The notes under the pieces: model-generated | The model's input: the letters and a program-made list of their open reading frames with translations, nothing else | Databases searched by the model: none | Told to the model about the DNA's origin: nothing | Origin: SAR202 cluster bacterium | Lineage (GTDB): Bacteria > Chloroflexota > Dehalococcoidia > Lucifugimonadales > Lucifugimonadaceae | Assembly (NCBI GenBank): GCA_009392215.1 | Contig: VFGZ01000041.1 | Location: forward strand, 1 to 64,000 | Direction: 5' to 3' | Length of the DNA stretch: 64,000 nucleotides | In this document: positions 33,326 through 41,703 of the stretch, one piece after another | How the letters are laid out: each line of letters opens with the position of its first letter | Position numbering within the stretch: the stretch's first letter is position 1 | Program-made: the position numbers and the translations under genes

Positions 33326-34558
33326 TTAATTCGACGTGGATTTCATTGTGCCATCATGGTTGTCGGGGGATTTTTCTCCCTCCCATCCTTCTGCTTCGAG
33401 TACCTCGGAGGCAAGTTTATTTTCTTGAATTTTATTCATGACAGCTTCATTGTGTCGTTCCCAGTATGCCCTGTCTTCTGTCACGAATTTATGTGATTCT
33501 CTGAAATCATCAAGCAGCCCGTTTACTTCGGGTATGACATATCTTGCCACCAGGTCCCAACTTCGACGAGTGTCTTCTCGATTGGCCCAATCATGGGCGA
33601 ATCCTATGACACATCCAAAACCGCCTGTGATAGCTACCATCTCGCGAATCTTTGCTATTAGATCGTCTGGAGTACCGATTACAGCGACACTTTGGTCTGA
33701 GAATGCGGTCTCATCTACGGCTTCATCTGCTGTTTTGAAGATGGAGCCTTCTCCTCCACGTAAAGTTTTAACCGTGTATTCGTTGTTGTGACGCATCAAT
33801 CCGTCACCAGCCTGTTCCCTTGCTTTTTCCCGTGTTTCGGCAATGTGCCAACTCATCAAGATACGCCAGTTTTTGCGTTCGACTATATTGTTGTGTTTTA
33901 CGGCCGATTCCTCAGCGAAGCTCCATTGACGGGGCAGGGCTTGGAGTCCTGTAGTTGCGGTAGCTCCTATTGATAAAACACCAGCTCCGTATTTACCAGC
34001 CAGTGTCATTCCCGATGGACTTTTGGTTGAAGCTACAGCAAATTCCATATTTTCCTGGAATGGTCTCAACTGCAATTTGGCGTCTTGGAGTTTGAACCAT
34101 TCGGATTCGTAACTAAAACGTTCCTCTCCATTGAAAAGTCGTTTAATAATTCCCATCGCTTCATCTTGTCGATCTCGAAGTTTCATTGGATCGATCGCTA
34201 GCGTGTGGGCATCCGATGGCAATGCTCCTGGACCCGATCCGAATATCACGCGTCCTCGCGATTGGTAGTCAAGCTGTACCAGCCTTTGGGCGACCATGAA
34301 TGGGTGATGGTACGGTAATGAAATAACTCCAGTGCCGAGTTTGATTTGCTGAGTACGTTCAGCTACTCCTGCCAAAAACAGCTCTGGGGACCCAATCATC
34401 TCCCAGCCACTTGAATGATGCTCACCACACCAAAACTCTTCGTAACCCAGTCGGTCTAGATGTACGGCCAAATCTAAATCGCTTTGTATTTGTAACGCTG
34501 GACTTTCACCAATTGGGTGGTGTGGTGCGAGGAAGGCACCGAATCGTAAATGTGACAT
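33326..34558 (-). CDS. Luciferase-like (LLM class) flavin-dependent monooxygenase
   Basis: 410 aa from the ATG at 34558; a TTG four codons earlier is possible. TIM-barrel flavin enzyme of the bacterial luciferase/alkanal monooxygenase family: FGAFLAPHHP at the start, GYEEFWCGEHHSSG near residue 50, IKLGTGVISLPYHHPFMVA near 90 and GRVIFGSGPGALPSDA near 120, followed by RDRQDEAMGIIKRLF. A C-terminal extension (about 340-410) is acidic and hydrophilic. Such enzymes oxygenate organic substrates with reduced FMN or F420 and are strongly expanded in SAR202-type genomes (general knowledge). The substrate is unknown. Confidence 0.9.
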   Translation of the reverse strand: MSHLRFGAFLAPHHPIGESPALQIQSDLDLAVHLDRLGYEEFWCGEHHSSGWEMIGSPELFLAGVAERTQQIKLGTGVISLPYHHPFMVAQRLVQLDYQSRGRVIFGSGPGALPSDAHTLAIDPMKLRDRQDEAMGIIKRLFNGEERFSYESEWFKLQDAKLQLRPFQENMEFAVASTKSPSGMTLAGKYGAGVLSIGATATTGLQALPRQWSFAEESAVKHNNIVERKNWRILMSWHIAETREKAREQAGDGLMRHNNEYTVKTLRGGEGSIFKTADEAVDETAFSDQSVAVIGTPDDLIAKIREMVAITGGFGCVIGFAHDWANREDTRRSWDLVARYVIPEVNGLLDDFRESHKFVTEDRAYWERHNEAVMNKIQENKLASEVLEAEGWEGEKSPDNHDGTMKSTSN

Positions 34559-34672
34559 CTTTGCTCTCAAAGTTTTGGTATTGCCAAATACTAAATCAAA
34601 AGTCGGGCATGTCAGATACTACAACGCATAGATTTGAGTGTTGGTTTGTTCAACGATTGGATTATCTGATTG

Positions 34673-34708
34673 AAAGGCCCTGCCCATGTACAACAGGGCA
34701 GGGCCTTT
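34673..34708 (-). terminator. Strong hairpin terminator downstream of tmRNA
   Basis: AAAGGCCCTGCCC (34673-34685) and GGGCAGGGCCTTT (34696-34708) form a perfect 13-bp stem with a 10-base loop, starting seven bases beyond the tmRNA 3' CCA. The stem's own TTT end is followed by CAAT on the minus strand and by ATTTTT on the plus strand, so it may work in either direction. Confidence 0.8.
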
Positions 34709-34715
34709 ATTTTTC

Positions 34716-35067
34716 TGGTGGAGACGGGGGAGAGTCGAACTCCCCGTCCAGAAAGGTTTCCGTTTCGACTTCTACGAGCGTAGCCGTCGGTATTTATCTC
34801 ATCGCCACACCCACCCCATCGGCGTAGCAAGTGTGGCGACCAGTTAGTGTAGCCTTAGATGTTCGGTACTAACGACCCGAACAACGCAACCCAGCATTTC
34901 ATCTCTCGAACCCAACCCGCCAGGTCGGGGTTGGGTTGAAAGTCGCAGCCCTTAGGCCGCGAGAGCGAATTCTCGTTCGCCGTTTATGTTTTGCCGCTTT
35001 TTACGTGGTGCACGGCGCCACGGCCCGCAATCTAGCGGTGATCTTCCTGTCGAAACCACGCGTCCCC
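34716..35067 (-). ncRNA. ssrA: Transfer-messenger RNA (tmRNA)
   Basis: 352 nt. The 5' end reads GGGGACGCGTGGTTTCGACA and the 3' end GAGTTCGACTCTCCCCCGTC then TCCACCA; GGGGAC of the 5' end pairs with GUCUCC before the ACCA tail (one G-U), making the tRNA-like acceptor stem. The T-arm GGTTCGA-type sequence (here AGTTCGACT) is present. An internal open reading frame GGC-GAA-CGA-GAA-TTC-GCT... encodes the degradation tag GEREFALAA and ends at TAA. It lies 41 bases downstream of smpB, its protein partner in rescuing stalled ribosomes, and is followed by a strong terminator. Confidence 0.95.
34952..34981 (-). other. tmRNA tag-peptide reading frame (GEREFALAA)
   Basis: Codons from GGC (34979-34981) to GCC (34955-34957) read G-E-R-E-F-A-L-A-A, followed by TAA (34952-34954). 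The hydrophobic ALAA end is the usual ClpXP/ClpAP degradation signal. The GERE start resembles the tag I recall for Dehalococcoides. The exact resume codon (GGC or the preceding AAC) is inferred. Confidence 0.8.
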
Positions 35068-35108
35068 AAGATAACAATCCAATTCTATAACTGATTCATT
35101 GCTGAGGA

Positions 35109-35576
35109 CTAAATTCTGGACTTCATGGCCCGATCAATCTCTCTTTTAGCATCGCGTTCTTTGATGGTATTACGACGGTCAACTTGTCGTTTACCTTTAG
35201 CGAGGCCGACCAAAAGCTTTGCCACTCGGTTTTTGATGTAAACCTTTAACGGGACGATTGTTTGCCCGTCTCTATGAACTTGATCATCGAGGTAATTAAG
35301 TTGTTTTTTACTGAGCAACAATTTACGGGATCGCGTTGGATCATGTTGGCCTTGTTCTCCGGCTGGTGCGTAAGCTGCTATGTTGGCATTTTCCAGCCAA
35401 GCTTCTCCGCTCTTGATGTACACGTAACCCTCAGCGATATTAATGCGTCCAGAACGGGCTGATTTTATTTCAGACCCGAGTAACACCATTCCCGCTTCAA
35501 ATGTTTCTTTGATGAAGTAGTCATAACGGGCGCGGCGGTTAGTAGCGAGGGCGCGTTGTTGTTCAGGATCTGGCAT
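35109..35576 (-). CDS. smpB: SsrA-binding protein SmpB
   Basis: 155 aa, typical length. Family landmarks: NRRARYDYFIKETFEAGMVL, LLGSEIKSARSGRINIAEGY, the YAPAGEQGQHDPTRSRKLLL loop and the C-terminal KGKRQVDRRNTIKERDAKRE tail that mimics the missing anticodon arm in the ribosome decoding centre. It binds the tmRNA encoded directly downstream. The ATG is the natural start. Confidence 0.97.
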   Translation of the reverse strand: MPDPEQQRALATNRRARYDYFIKETFEAGMVLLGSEIKSARSGRINIAEGYVYIKSGEAWLENANIAAYAPAGEQGQHDPTRSRKLLLSKKQLNYLDDQVHRDGQTIVPLKVYIKNRVAKLLVGLAKGKRQVDRRNTIKERDAKREIDRAMKSRI

Positions 35577-35684
35577 TTTTCAATTTTAACTAACTAGGCA
35601 CGCTGAAATCTGTGTCAGACGATACTTGTTTCAGTGATGCCGGGTAAAGTCATGATATTTTAGTTCACAGTCTACTTGCAGGCC

Positions 35685-36971
35685 TTAATTCATTATTTGG
35701 AAATCTAGCTGCTTGATAGCTGCCTCGACTTGAGGGTCACCGCCTGCATTCGTTTGAGGATTTGCCCCTAAGGCCTCTGCATCAAATTCGACTATAACGT
35801 CGGGTTCGACACCGACCTCCTCGATCAATCTGCCGTTAGGAGTGAACCAATGTCCGATTGTCAGATAGACACCACCGCCGTTGGAAAGACCTCTGAGTAA
35901 GTTCACGCTACCTTTACCGAAGGTATTGGTGCCAATAACGACTGAACGTCCTTGGTCCTGCAGGGCACCTGCTAGGACTTCGGATCCACTTGCGGAAAAA
36001 TTATCTACCAGCGTTACCATGGGTATTTTTGGGAAATTTCCTCCTTTTTTCACTTTCCATTCGTCTTTCTTACCCCTGGAGTCAACTTCGTAGGTAACTA
36101 GTCCGTCTGTCAGGAACTCGGATGCAACGTCAACCGTCGCAGACAGAAGTCCTCCTGGGTTGCCGCGGAGATCTAGAATGATTCCTTCGGCCCCGTTATC
36201 GATCAATTTTTGTACACCTTGTCTCAGTTCTCTTGATGTTTGTGCGGTGAACTGAGATATTCGTATTCGACCATACTTGGTGTCTGGAACGTCAATCACC
36301 ATGACACTTGGATCATCGATAGTGTCTCTAATAATTGTTATGTCAACTGGATCCAAACTTCCCACATGTTCGACTGTAAGCGTAACCGGCGTACCTTTTT
36401 CGCCACGAATTTTATTTACTGCTTCGAGAACGCTCCAGCCTAGAGCATCTACGCCGTCAACGGCTAGGATTCTGTCGCCGGCGCGAATGCCGGCTCGTTC
36501 TGCTGGAGTATTTGGCAATGGCCTTGTAATGATGACGCCTCTGCGATCTGGAGAGGCTTCAACTTGGGCTCCAATACCTCCGAAATTTCCCTGAAATCCT
36601 TGTTGGTCGATTTTAAATGTTGAGGGAGAAATATAGGACGTGTATCGATCCTCAAGGGCTTCGAGCATCCCTACGACAGCAGCTTCAGCCAGTAAGTCGG
36701 GATCGATTTTCTCAGGTAATACATATTCTCTATTAAGAATCGAGTAGGCTTCCCAGACAATTTGCAGGCCGTCAGGAACCGCTGCAGGCTCGTCAGCTAT
36801 GGGTTGGGCCGTAGGAGTCGCTTGTGTGCCGTCTGAAAGGATCACTGGTTTACCATCGGTTAAATCAGGATTGACGGTTTCACGGTTGGTGCATGCTAAG
36901 GAAAACATGCAAAGTGCGGCTACTAGGATCATCAGCAAGTTAGCGAACCGTACTCTGTTTGGGTTTTTCAT
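35685..36971 (-). CDS. S41-family C-terminal processing protease, lipoprotein form
   Basis: 428 aa. Residues 1-27 are a lipoprotein signal ending in lipobox S-L-A-C, so the enzyme is anchored outside the membrane. After a linker it has the S41 N-terminal helical part (TSYISPSTF), a PDZ domain (about 125-200, GIGAQVE..., PAERAGIRAGDRILAVDG) and the protease core with LDLRGNPGG, the catalytic Ser in DNFSASGSEV near residue 325 and catalytic Lys in FGKGSV near 350. CtpA-like enzymes trim or degrade envelope proteins. It sits between smpB and hflX; its leader contains a long inverted repeat. Confidence 0.93.
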   Translation of the reverse strand: MKNPNRVRFANLLMILVAALCMFSLACTNRETVNPDLTDGKPVILSDGTQATPTAQPIADEPAAVPDGLQIVWEAYSILNREYVLPEKIDPDLLAEAAVVGMLEALEDRYTSYISPSTFKIDQQGFQGNFGGIGAQVEASPDRRGVIITRPLPNTPAERAGIRAGDRILAVDGVDALGWSVLEAVNKIRGEKGTPVTLTVEHVGSLDPVDITIIRDTIDDPSVMVIDVPDTKYGRIRISQFTAQTSRELRQGVQKLIDNGAEGIILDLRGNPGGLLSATVDVASEFLTDGLVTYEVDSRGKKDEWKVKKGGNFPKIPMVTLVDNFSASGSEVLAGALQDQGRSVVIGTNTFGKGSVNLLRGLSNGGGVYLTIGHWFTPNGRLIEEVGVEPDVIVEFDAEALGANPQTNAGGDPQVEAAIKQLDFQIMN

Positions 36972-37028
36972 TTTAATTTCGAGTGGATCTTGAATTAGTT
37001 TTCACGTGTTGAGTGCGACATCAGGTTA

Positions 37029-37084
37029 ATATCTGTTGGTTGAGGATACGCTCGAAGAACCCAGCCTGACGCAACAACAGATAT
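37029..37084 (-). other. Structured leader element upstream of the S41 protease gene
   Basis: ATATCTGTTG (37029-37038) and CAACAGATAT (37075-37084) are perfect inverted repeats; with one bulged G the stem extends by three more pairs (TTG/CAA). The loop is about 30 bases. It lies 58-113 bases before the protease start codon. There is no T tract after the minus-strand copy, so it is not a plain terminator of hflX. It may be an mRNA leader structure, small RNA or protein-binding site. Confidence 0.45.
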
Positions 37085-37219
37085 GAAAATGTTTATATAT
37101 GGTAATAAGTGCTGCTGGGAAGTCGGTTCGGAAAACAAGTTTTAAATTGACATAACAATGATAGTGCGACGTTGATTCACCCTAAGGATATCTGCCCTAT
37201 TGCGTTCGTATAACCCGGT

Positions 37220-38398
37220 TTAGGCGTTGCTCGCAATTAACTTGTCGGAGGTCGTGACGCCTGCAATGGATAAAGCCGATTCGACAGCGTTACGTAAATC
37301 TTTTATGCCCCAGGCTTTCGTGGCTGATGTCGTCACGACGCGATTAAACTCTGCGGTCTCTATGTTCTTCATAATTTCTAAGCCTAGGGGTTCATATTCA
37401 GTTTCAACCATCAAATCTAATTTATTTAGGACAAGTATTTTCGGTGTGTCCCCTATTCCCATTTCAGATAGTTGGTTAGAAACCACCATGGCCTGTTCAG
37501 CGGCGTAAGGACTTGAAACGTCCGTTACTTGAATTAGCAAATCAGCTTCGAGGGCTTCCTCTAGCGTCGCCCGGAATGCTGCGATAAGAATCGGAGGCAA
37601 TTTGTGGACAAATCCTACTGTGTCACTGATTGTAGCCTCAATGCCGGATGGTAGGTACATACGGCGGGTCGTTGTGTCGAGGGTTGAAAACAACTGGTTT
37701 CGTTGGATCACTCCTGATGATGTGATCTTGTTGAACAGTGCTGATTTTCCTGCATTGGTGTAACCGACAATTGAGATGATTTTGGATGTTCCGCCGGTTC
37801 TCAGTTGTCGTTGTTGATCACGTTGTGATCGAATTTGAGCGAGTTCTCGTTTTACGCGTGATAATTTACGTCTAACCAATCTACGATCGGTTTCAATTTG
37901 CGTTTCACCCGGTCCCCTCGTACCGACGCCGCCGCCAAGTCTTTCAAGATGGGACCACTGTCCTGCCAGTCTTGGTAGCAGATATTCTGTCTGTGCTAAT
38001 TCGATCTGCAGGCGCCCTTCACGCGATCTAGCTCGCTGAGCGAAAACGTCAAGAATTAAGGCCGTCCTATCGATTACTTTCGCAGACAACTTTTCTTCAA
38101 GGATGCGTTGCTGGTTTGGTGACAGTTCGTCGTCAAAGATAACGGTATCTATATCTTCTTGTTTTACAGTGTGCTTAAGTTCTTGTATTTTCCCTTTGCC
38201 AAGGTAAGTGGGCGAAGGGTTGTTCATTGATTGTGTGAACCGCTTTACTGGGTTTGCGCCAGCAGCTCGAGCCAGCTCTGATAATTCCGCCAGCGAATCT
38301 TCCAGTTGCCAGATTTCCCCCGAAGTGCGTATGTTCACTCCTACTAAAATCGCACGCTCTCGGTATGGTCCTGTCGAATATGTACGTTTTTTTGGCAT
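37220..38398 (-). CDS. hflX: Ribosome-associated GTPase HflX
   Basis: 392 aa. The N-terminal HflX domain (about 1-180) includes NPSPTYLGKGKIQELK and DDELSPNQQRILEEKL; the basic coiled segment GGGVGTRGPGETQIETDRR and RRKLSRVKRELAQI links it to the G domain. G1 is GYTNAGKSALFNK, G3 is DTVGFVHKLP and G4 is LNKLDL. HflX splits stalled ribosomes under stress. It is within the minus-strand housekeeping run, downstream of dapL and upstream of the S41 protease. ATG start is clear. Confidence 0.95.
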   Translation of the reverse strand: MPKKRTYSTGPYRERAILVGVNIRTSGEIWQLEDSLAELSELARAAGANPVKRFTQSMNNPSPTYLGKGKIQELKHTVKQEDIDTVIFDDELSPNQQRILEEKLSAKVIDRTALILDVFAQRARSREGRLQIELAQTEYLLPRLAGQWSHLERLGGGVGTRGPGETQIETDRRLVRRKLSRVKRELAQIRSQRDQQRQLRTGGTSKIISIVGYTNAGKSALFNKITSSGVIQRNQLFSTLDTTTRRMYLPSGIEATISDTVGFVHKLPPILIAAFRATLEEALEADLLIQVTDVSSPYAAEQAMVVSNQLSEMGIGDTPKILVLNKLDLMVETEYEPLGLEIMKNIETAEFNRVVTTSATKAWGIKDLRNAVESALSIAGVTTSDKLIASNA

Positions 38399-38425
38399 AT
38401 AGGATGTTTCAGTATCCTTGCAATG

Positions 38426-39610
38426 TCACTGGAGAGGGTTGTTAGCTTCCCCACCTCGCATCTGTGAAAGCCTACGGAGTCCTTCGTCTATTTGATCATC
38501 GGGTATGGTAAGCGAAAGTCTAATATATCCTTCTCCGCCTGGTCCGTATCCATTACCAGGGGTCACTACCACATTTGCTTCATCCAGTAATTTTTGGGCA
38601 AATTCGGCGGATGTATATCCGTCTGGTACAGGTGTCCATATATAAAGAGCGCCTTTTGGTGCTACAGCTGGAACCCCGATTTCATTTAGTACTGATACGA
38701 CCTTGTCACGACGTTTTCTATAAACCTCGTTATTCTCTGTAAGCCATTTTTCCGGTAAATCGAGTGCAGCGATGCCCATTTCTTGGTTCGCTTGAGATAG
38801 GCCTGAGTCGATATTGGATTTGACCCTCATAAGGGCGTTCACCATGTCCGGGTTGCCGGTGGCCATGCCAACCCGCCATCCGGTCATGTTGGCTGTTTTC
38901 GACAGGGAATGAAACTCCATAGCGATGTCCATTGCGCCCACAACCTGCAGAATGCTGGGAGCAACGTATCCGTCGAAGGTGACTTCGGTGTATGCGGCAT
39001 CATGTAGCAAGGCTATGTCGAATTCCTTGCAGTAATGTACAGCTTCTTCAAAGAAGCTCATTGGCGCGATTGCCCCTGTGGGATTGTTGGGGTAGTTGAT
39101 CCATAGAGTTTTCGCTTTTTTGGCTACTTCAGTTGGTATTGAGGTGAAATCAACGAGGTATTTGTTCTGTTCGCTCAAAGTGGTGAAGTGTGTTTTGCCA
39201 CCAGCGAACATCGTTCCGATCTCATAAACGGGATAGGCTGGATCCGGGCTGATCGAAATATCGCCTGGATCTATGAAGCATAGAGCGGTATGTGCTATTC
39301 CCTCTTTAGCTCCTATCAGATTGATTACTTCTGTTTCGGGGTTTACATTTACTCCGAATCGATCTTTATAGAATTTCGCTACCCGCCTTCTGAATTCGGG
39401 GAGGCCTTCGCTTTCTGGGTATCTGTGATTTTCTGGTTTCGTGGATCCCTTAATCAGTGCGTCTAGTACAGGCGTGGGAGTTTGCATATCTGGATCGCCA
39501 ATACCGAATGAAATTACATCAATGCCTTGTGCTTTTTTAGCTGCTATCGCTCGAGAAATATTCACGAACAGGTAGGGTGGTAGATTTTCAACACGTTCAG
39601 CAAATTTCAT
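38426..39610 (-). CDS. dapL: LL-diaminopimelate aminotransferase (DapL-type class I/II aminotransferase)
   Basis: 394 aa from the ATG at 39610; an upstream in-frame start would add 39 residues with no family match. Fold-type I PLP enzyme: ISFGIGDPDMQTP near residue 30, NLIGAKEGIAHTAL, WINYPNNPTGA near 170 and the PLP lysine in SLSKTANMTGWRVG near 235. The FGIGDPD and NPTGAIAP/ TANMTGWR features fit DapL, which converts tetrahydrodipicolinate to LL-diaminopimelate in one step. It is immediately downstream of a DapF homologue, supporting this role. Some relatives are aspartate/alanine aminotransferases, a possible alternative. Confidence 0.87.
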   Translation of the reverse strand: MKFAERVENLPPYLFVNISRAIAAKKAQGIDVISFGIGDPDMQTPTPVLDALIKGSTKPENHRYPESEGLPEFRRRVAKFYKDRFGVNVNPETEVINLIGAKEGIAHTALCFIDPGDISISPDPAYPVYEIGTMFAGGKTHFTTLSEQNKYLVDFTSIPTEVAKKAKTLWINYPNNPTGAIAPMSFFEEAVHYCKEFDIALLHDAAYTEVTFDGYVAPSILQVVGAMDIAMEFHSLSKTANMTGWRVGMATGNPDMVNALMRVKSNIDSGLSQANQEMGIAALDLPEKWLTENNEVYRKRRDKVVSVLNEIGVPAVAPKGALYIWTPVPDGYTSAEFAQKLLDEANVVVTPGNGYGPGGEGYIRLSLTIPDDQIDEGLRRLSQMRGGEANNPLQ

Positions 39611-39733
39611 TAAATTAGTTCCGTATTTTTTTGGGTAGTTGTATTGTTTTGCGGCCAGATTTACCAGAAGTAAACCGTAGTTACGCACAAGTGTGAGTTG
39701 TTGATTGTATCGTTCCTTTAGGCGCAACTATAT

Positions 39734-40588
39734 TTAATCAGGCCATACTCCTGTGAACACTTCAACCGCTGGACCTTCTAAGTAGGCCTGACCGGTTTCG
39801 TCCCACGAAATTTTGAGAATTCCGCCATCAACTATGACTTCGACTGCGTTATTCACTAAACCATGGGCTCGGGCTGCTGATGCGGCAGCAGTAGAACCAG
39901 TACCAGAAGACATTGTTTCGCCGGCGCCACGCTCGAATATTCTGGCCCTGATCTGTGACCGAGTAATTACGTTAACTATTTCAAAATTGATTCTGTTTGG
40001 AAATAACGGATGATTTTCTACATGAGGCCCAATATCGGTTAATGGAAATTCCTCCACAGGATCTTCGGTTATGACAACCGCATGTGGGTTTCCTACTGCA
40101 AGACATGTGATTTTCATATCGCGTCCTCCAGCCTTAATTGGAAAATCCTTTATGATTTCAAGGTCGCCAATTTCGGTAGTATTTACTGGTATTTCGTCCG
40201 GAATAAAGGTAGGTTCCCCCATGGCCACTTTGGCAGCAACCATTTTGTCGCCTTCCATCGTTGGCCATACGGTTCGCACGCCACCGCCGGTTTCAACGGT
40301 CAGGCCATTATCACTGGGTAAAGCTAATTTGCGGTCGATTACAAATTTTGCGAAAAGTCTGATGCCGTTTCCGCTCATTTCGGCTTCGGAGCCATCCGGG
40401 TTATAAACCCTCATGCGGATTTGTGCAATGTCAGAATCCTGGGCTAAAACAATTCCATCTGATCCAACGCCAAATGCTGGAACGCTCATTGCTTTTGAAA
40501 GCGCTCCCCAATCTCGTTCGATACCTCTACCATCTATCGCGATGTAATCGTTTCCAGCACCATGCAATTTTGTGAATTCAAGCGTCAT
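39734..40588 (-). CDS. dapF: Diaminopimelate epimerase homologue lacking both catalytic cysteines
   Basis: 284 aa, full family length, with the two-lobed DapF fold signatures FTKLHGAGNDYIAIDG, SEAEMSGNGIRLFAKF, GNPHAVV and FERGAGETMSSGTGSTAAA. DapF uses two cysteines as a thiolate/thiol pair to invert the LL centre to meso-diaminopimelate. The first is normally in NGxRC and the second in T-x-(A)CGTG; here they are Leu (residue about 78, codon at 40355-40357) and Ser (residue about 228, codon at 39905-39907). The substrate-fixing loops are otherwise preserved. It lies directly upstream of dapL. Either catalysis is altered, or the protein has a structural or regulatory role. Confidence 0.9.
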   Translation of the reverse strand: MTLEFTKLHGAGNDYIAIDGRGIERDWGALSKAMSVPAFGVGSDGIVLAQDSDIAQIRMRVYNPDGSEAEMSGNGIRLFAKFVIDRKLALPSDNGLTVETGGGVRTVWPTMEGDKMVAAKVAMGEPTFIPDEIPVNTTEIGDLEIIKDFPIKAGGRDMKITCLAVGNPHAVVITEDPVEEFPLTDIGPHVENHPLFPNRINFEIVNVITRSQIRARIFERGAGETMSSGTGSTAAASAARAHGLVNNAVEVIVDGGILKISWDETGQAYLEGPAVEVFTGVWPD

Positions 40589-40726
40589 GTCTTATCCAGT
40601 CTTTCGTAGGGAAAATGGTGTGCCAACGTATTGATTCTATGGATGAACTGCTCAAACTGCGAATTTAATAAAAAAATACAATTTGACGTTCTATTTAGAT
40701 AAAACAATTTGCGCATATACGAGTTG

Positions 40727-41674
40727 TTACTTTAGTTGGTGCCACTGAGCAACCGCTGAGATGATCGATTGTGTTTTTTGCTGCGGTTCAAGCGTCATAT
40801 CGAACCATTTAATGCGCTTGTCGTTTTGTTTGAACCAGTTATTTTGGCGTCGTATTAAACGGTTTGTTGCAACAGCTGTAAGGCGTATTGCCTCCTTTAG
40901 GTCAGATTCACCGTTCAAGTGATCAATCATTTGCGGATAACCAATTGCACTAAGAGCGTGGTCCTTAGTTGAATATCCCTGATGTAAAAGGGATTCGACC
41001 TCTTGTCTCCATCCATTTTTGTCCATTGAATCGAGTCGTTCAACTATACGAGCATGTAAAGCTATCCGTTCAATCATCAAGCCGACAATGTAGTGATCGA
41101 ACGGTGAATGAGTTGATTTGCTTGGCGTGTATGTTGGATCTAAAGATCCTGATCGAACTCTTTCAATAGCCCGAATCACTCGCCTGGGATTTCGTAGATC
41201 GGTTGTTTGTGCCGTAGTTGGTGAAATCTCTAATAGTTTTTTAGCAAGAGGCTGGATACCATACCGAGCCAATTCGCACTCTAGTTGGGAGCGCAAGGAC
41301 GGATTTGGTTGAATTTCTGGAACGTTCCATCCCTCAATGATTGCCCAAACATATTGGCCAGACCCGCCTACCAAGATCGGTAGGTTACCTCGATCCAGAA
41401 TTTCGCTTATGGCTGATCGTGCCTGTTTGAGATATTCTGCGAGGCTGTACTGATCGTCTGGGGCGAGAAAGTCGATGAGATGGTGCGGAATGCCTTTTGT
41501 CTCGCCTGTCTTTGGTTTAGCGGTCGCTATATCCATTCCGCGGTAAAAAAGTCTAGAGTCGGCATTAACCACTTCTCCACCTAACTCCAGAGCTAATTCA
41601 ACTCCGAGTGCAGTTTTCCCGGTAGCGGTTGCGCCAATCACTGCAATGAGTTTCGGTCTAGATGTGTAATTCAC
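40727..41674 (-). CDS. miaA: tRNA dimethylallyltransferase MiaA
   Basis: 315 aa. It adds the isopentenyl group to A37 of tRNAs reading UNN codons. P-loop IGATATGKTALGVELA near residue 14, then VVNADSRLFYRGMDIATAKP with the catalytic Asp, GIPHHLIDFLAP, PILVGGSGQYVWAIIEGW and the C-terminal IGYPQMIDHL and TNRLIRRQNNWFK. Start codon is GTG at 41674. It follows tpiA by about 30 bases in the minus-strand run. Confidence 0.96.
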   Translation of the reverse strand: MNYTSRPKLIAVIGATATGKTALGVELALELGGEVVNADSRLFYRGMDIATAKPKTGETKGIPHHLIDFLAPDDQYSLAEYLKQARSAISEILDRGNLPILVGGSGQYVWAIIEGWNVPEIQPNPSLRSQLECELARYGIQPLAKKLLEISPTTAQTTDLRNPRRVIRAIERVRSGSLDPTYTPSKSTHSPFDHYIVGLMIERIALHARIVERLDSMDKNGWRQEVESLLHQGYSTKDHALSAIGYPQMIDHLNGESDLKEAIRLTAVATNRLIRRQNNWFKQNDKRIKWFDMTLEPQQKTQSIISAVAQWHQLK

Positions 41675-41703
41675 TTGATTGACCTAAAAAGTTGATAGCT
41701 GGG

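Noticed and set aside
34612-34830. Open reading frames across the tmRNA gene
   Set aside because: They overlap the tmRNA 3' domain and its terminator; amino-acid composition is random-looking and the RNA explains the sequence.
34930-35067. tmRNA 3' end as an integration site for a mobile element
   Set aside because: No integrase, direct repeat or foreign-looking genes are found next to ssrA.
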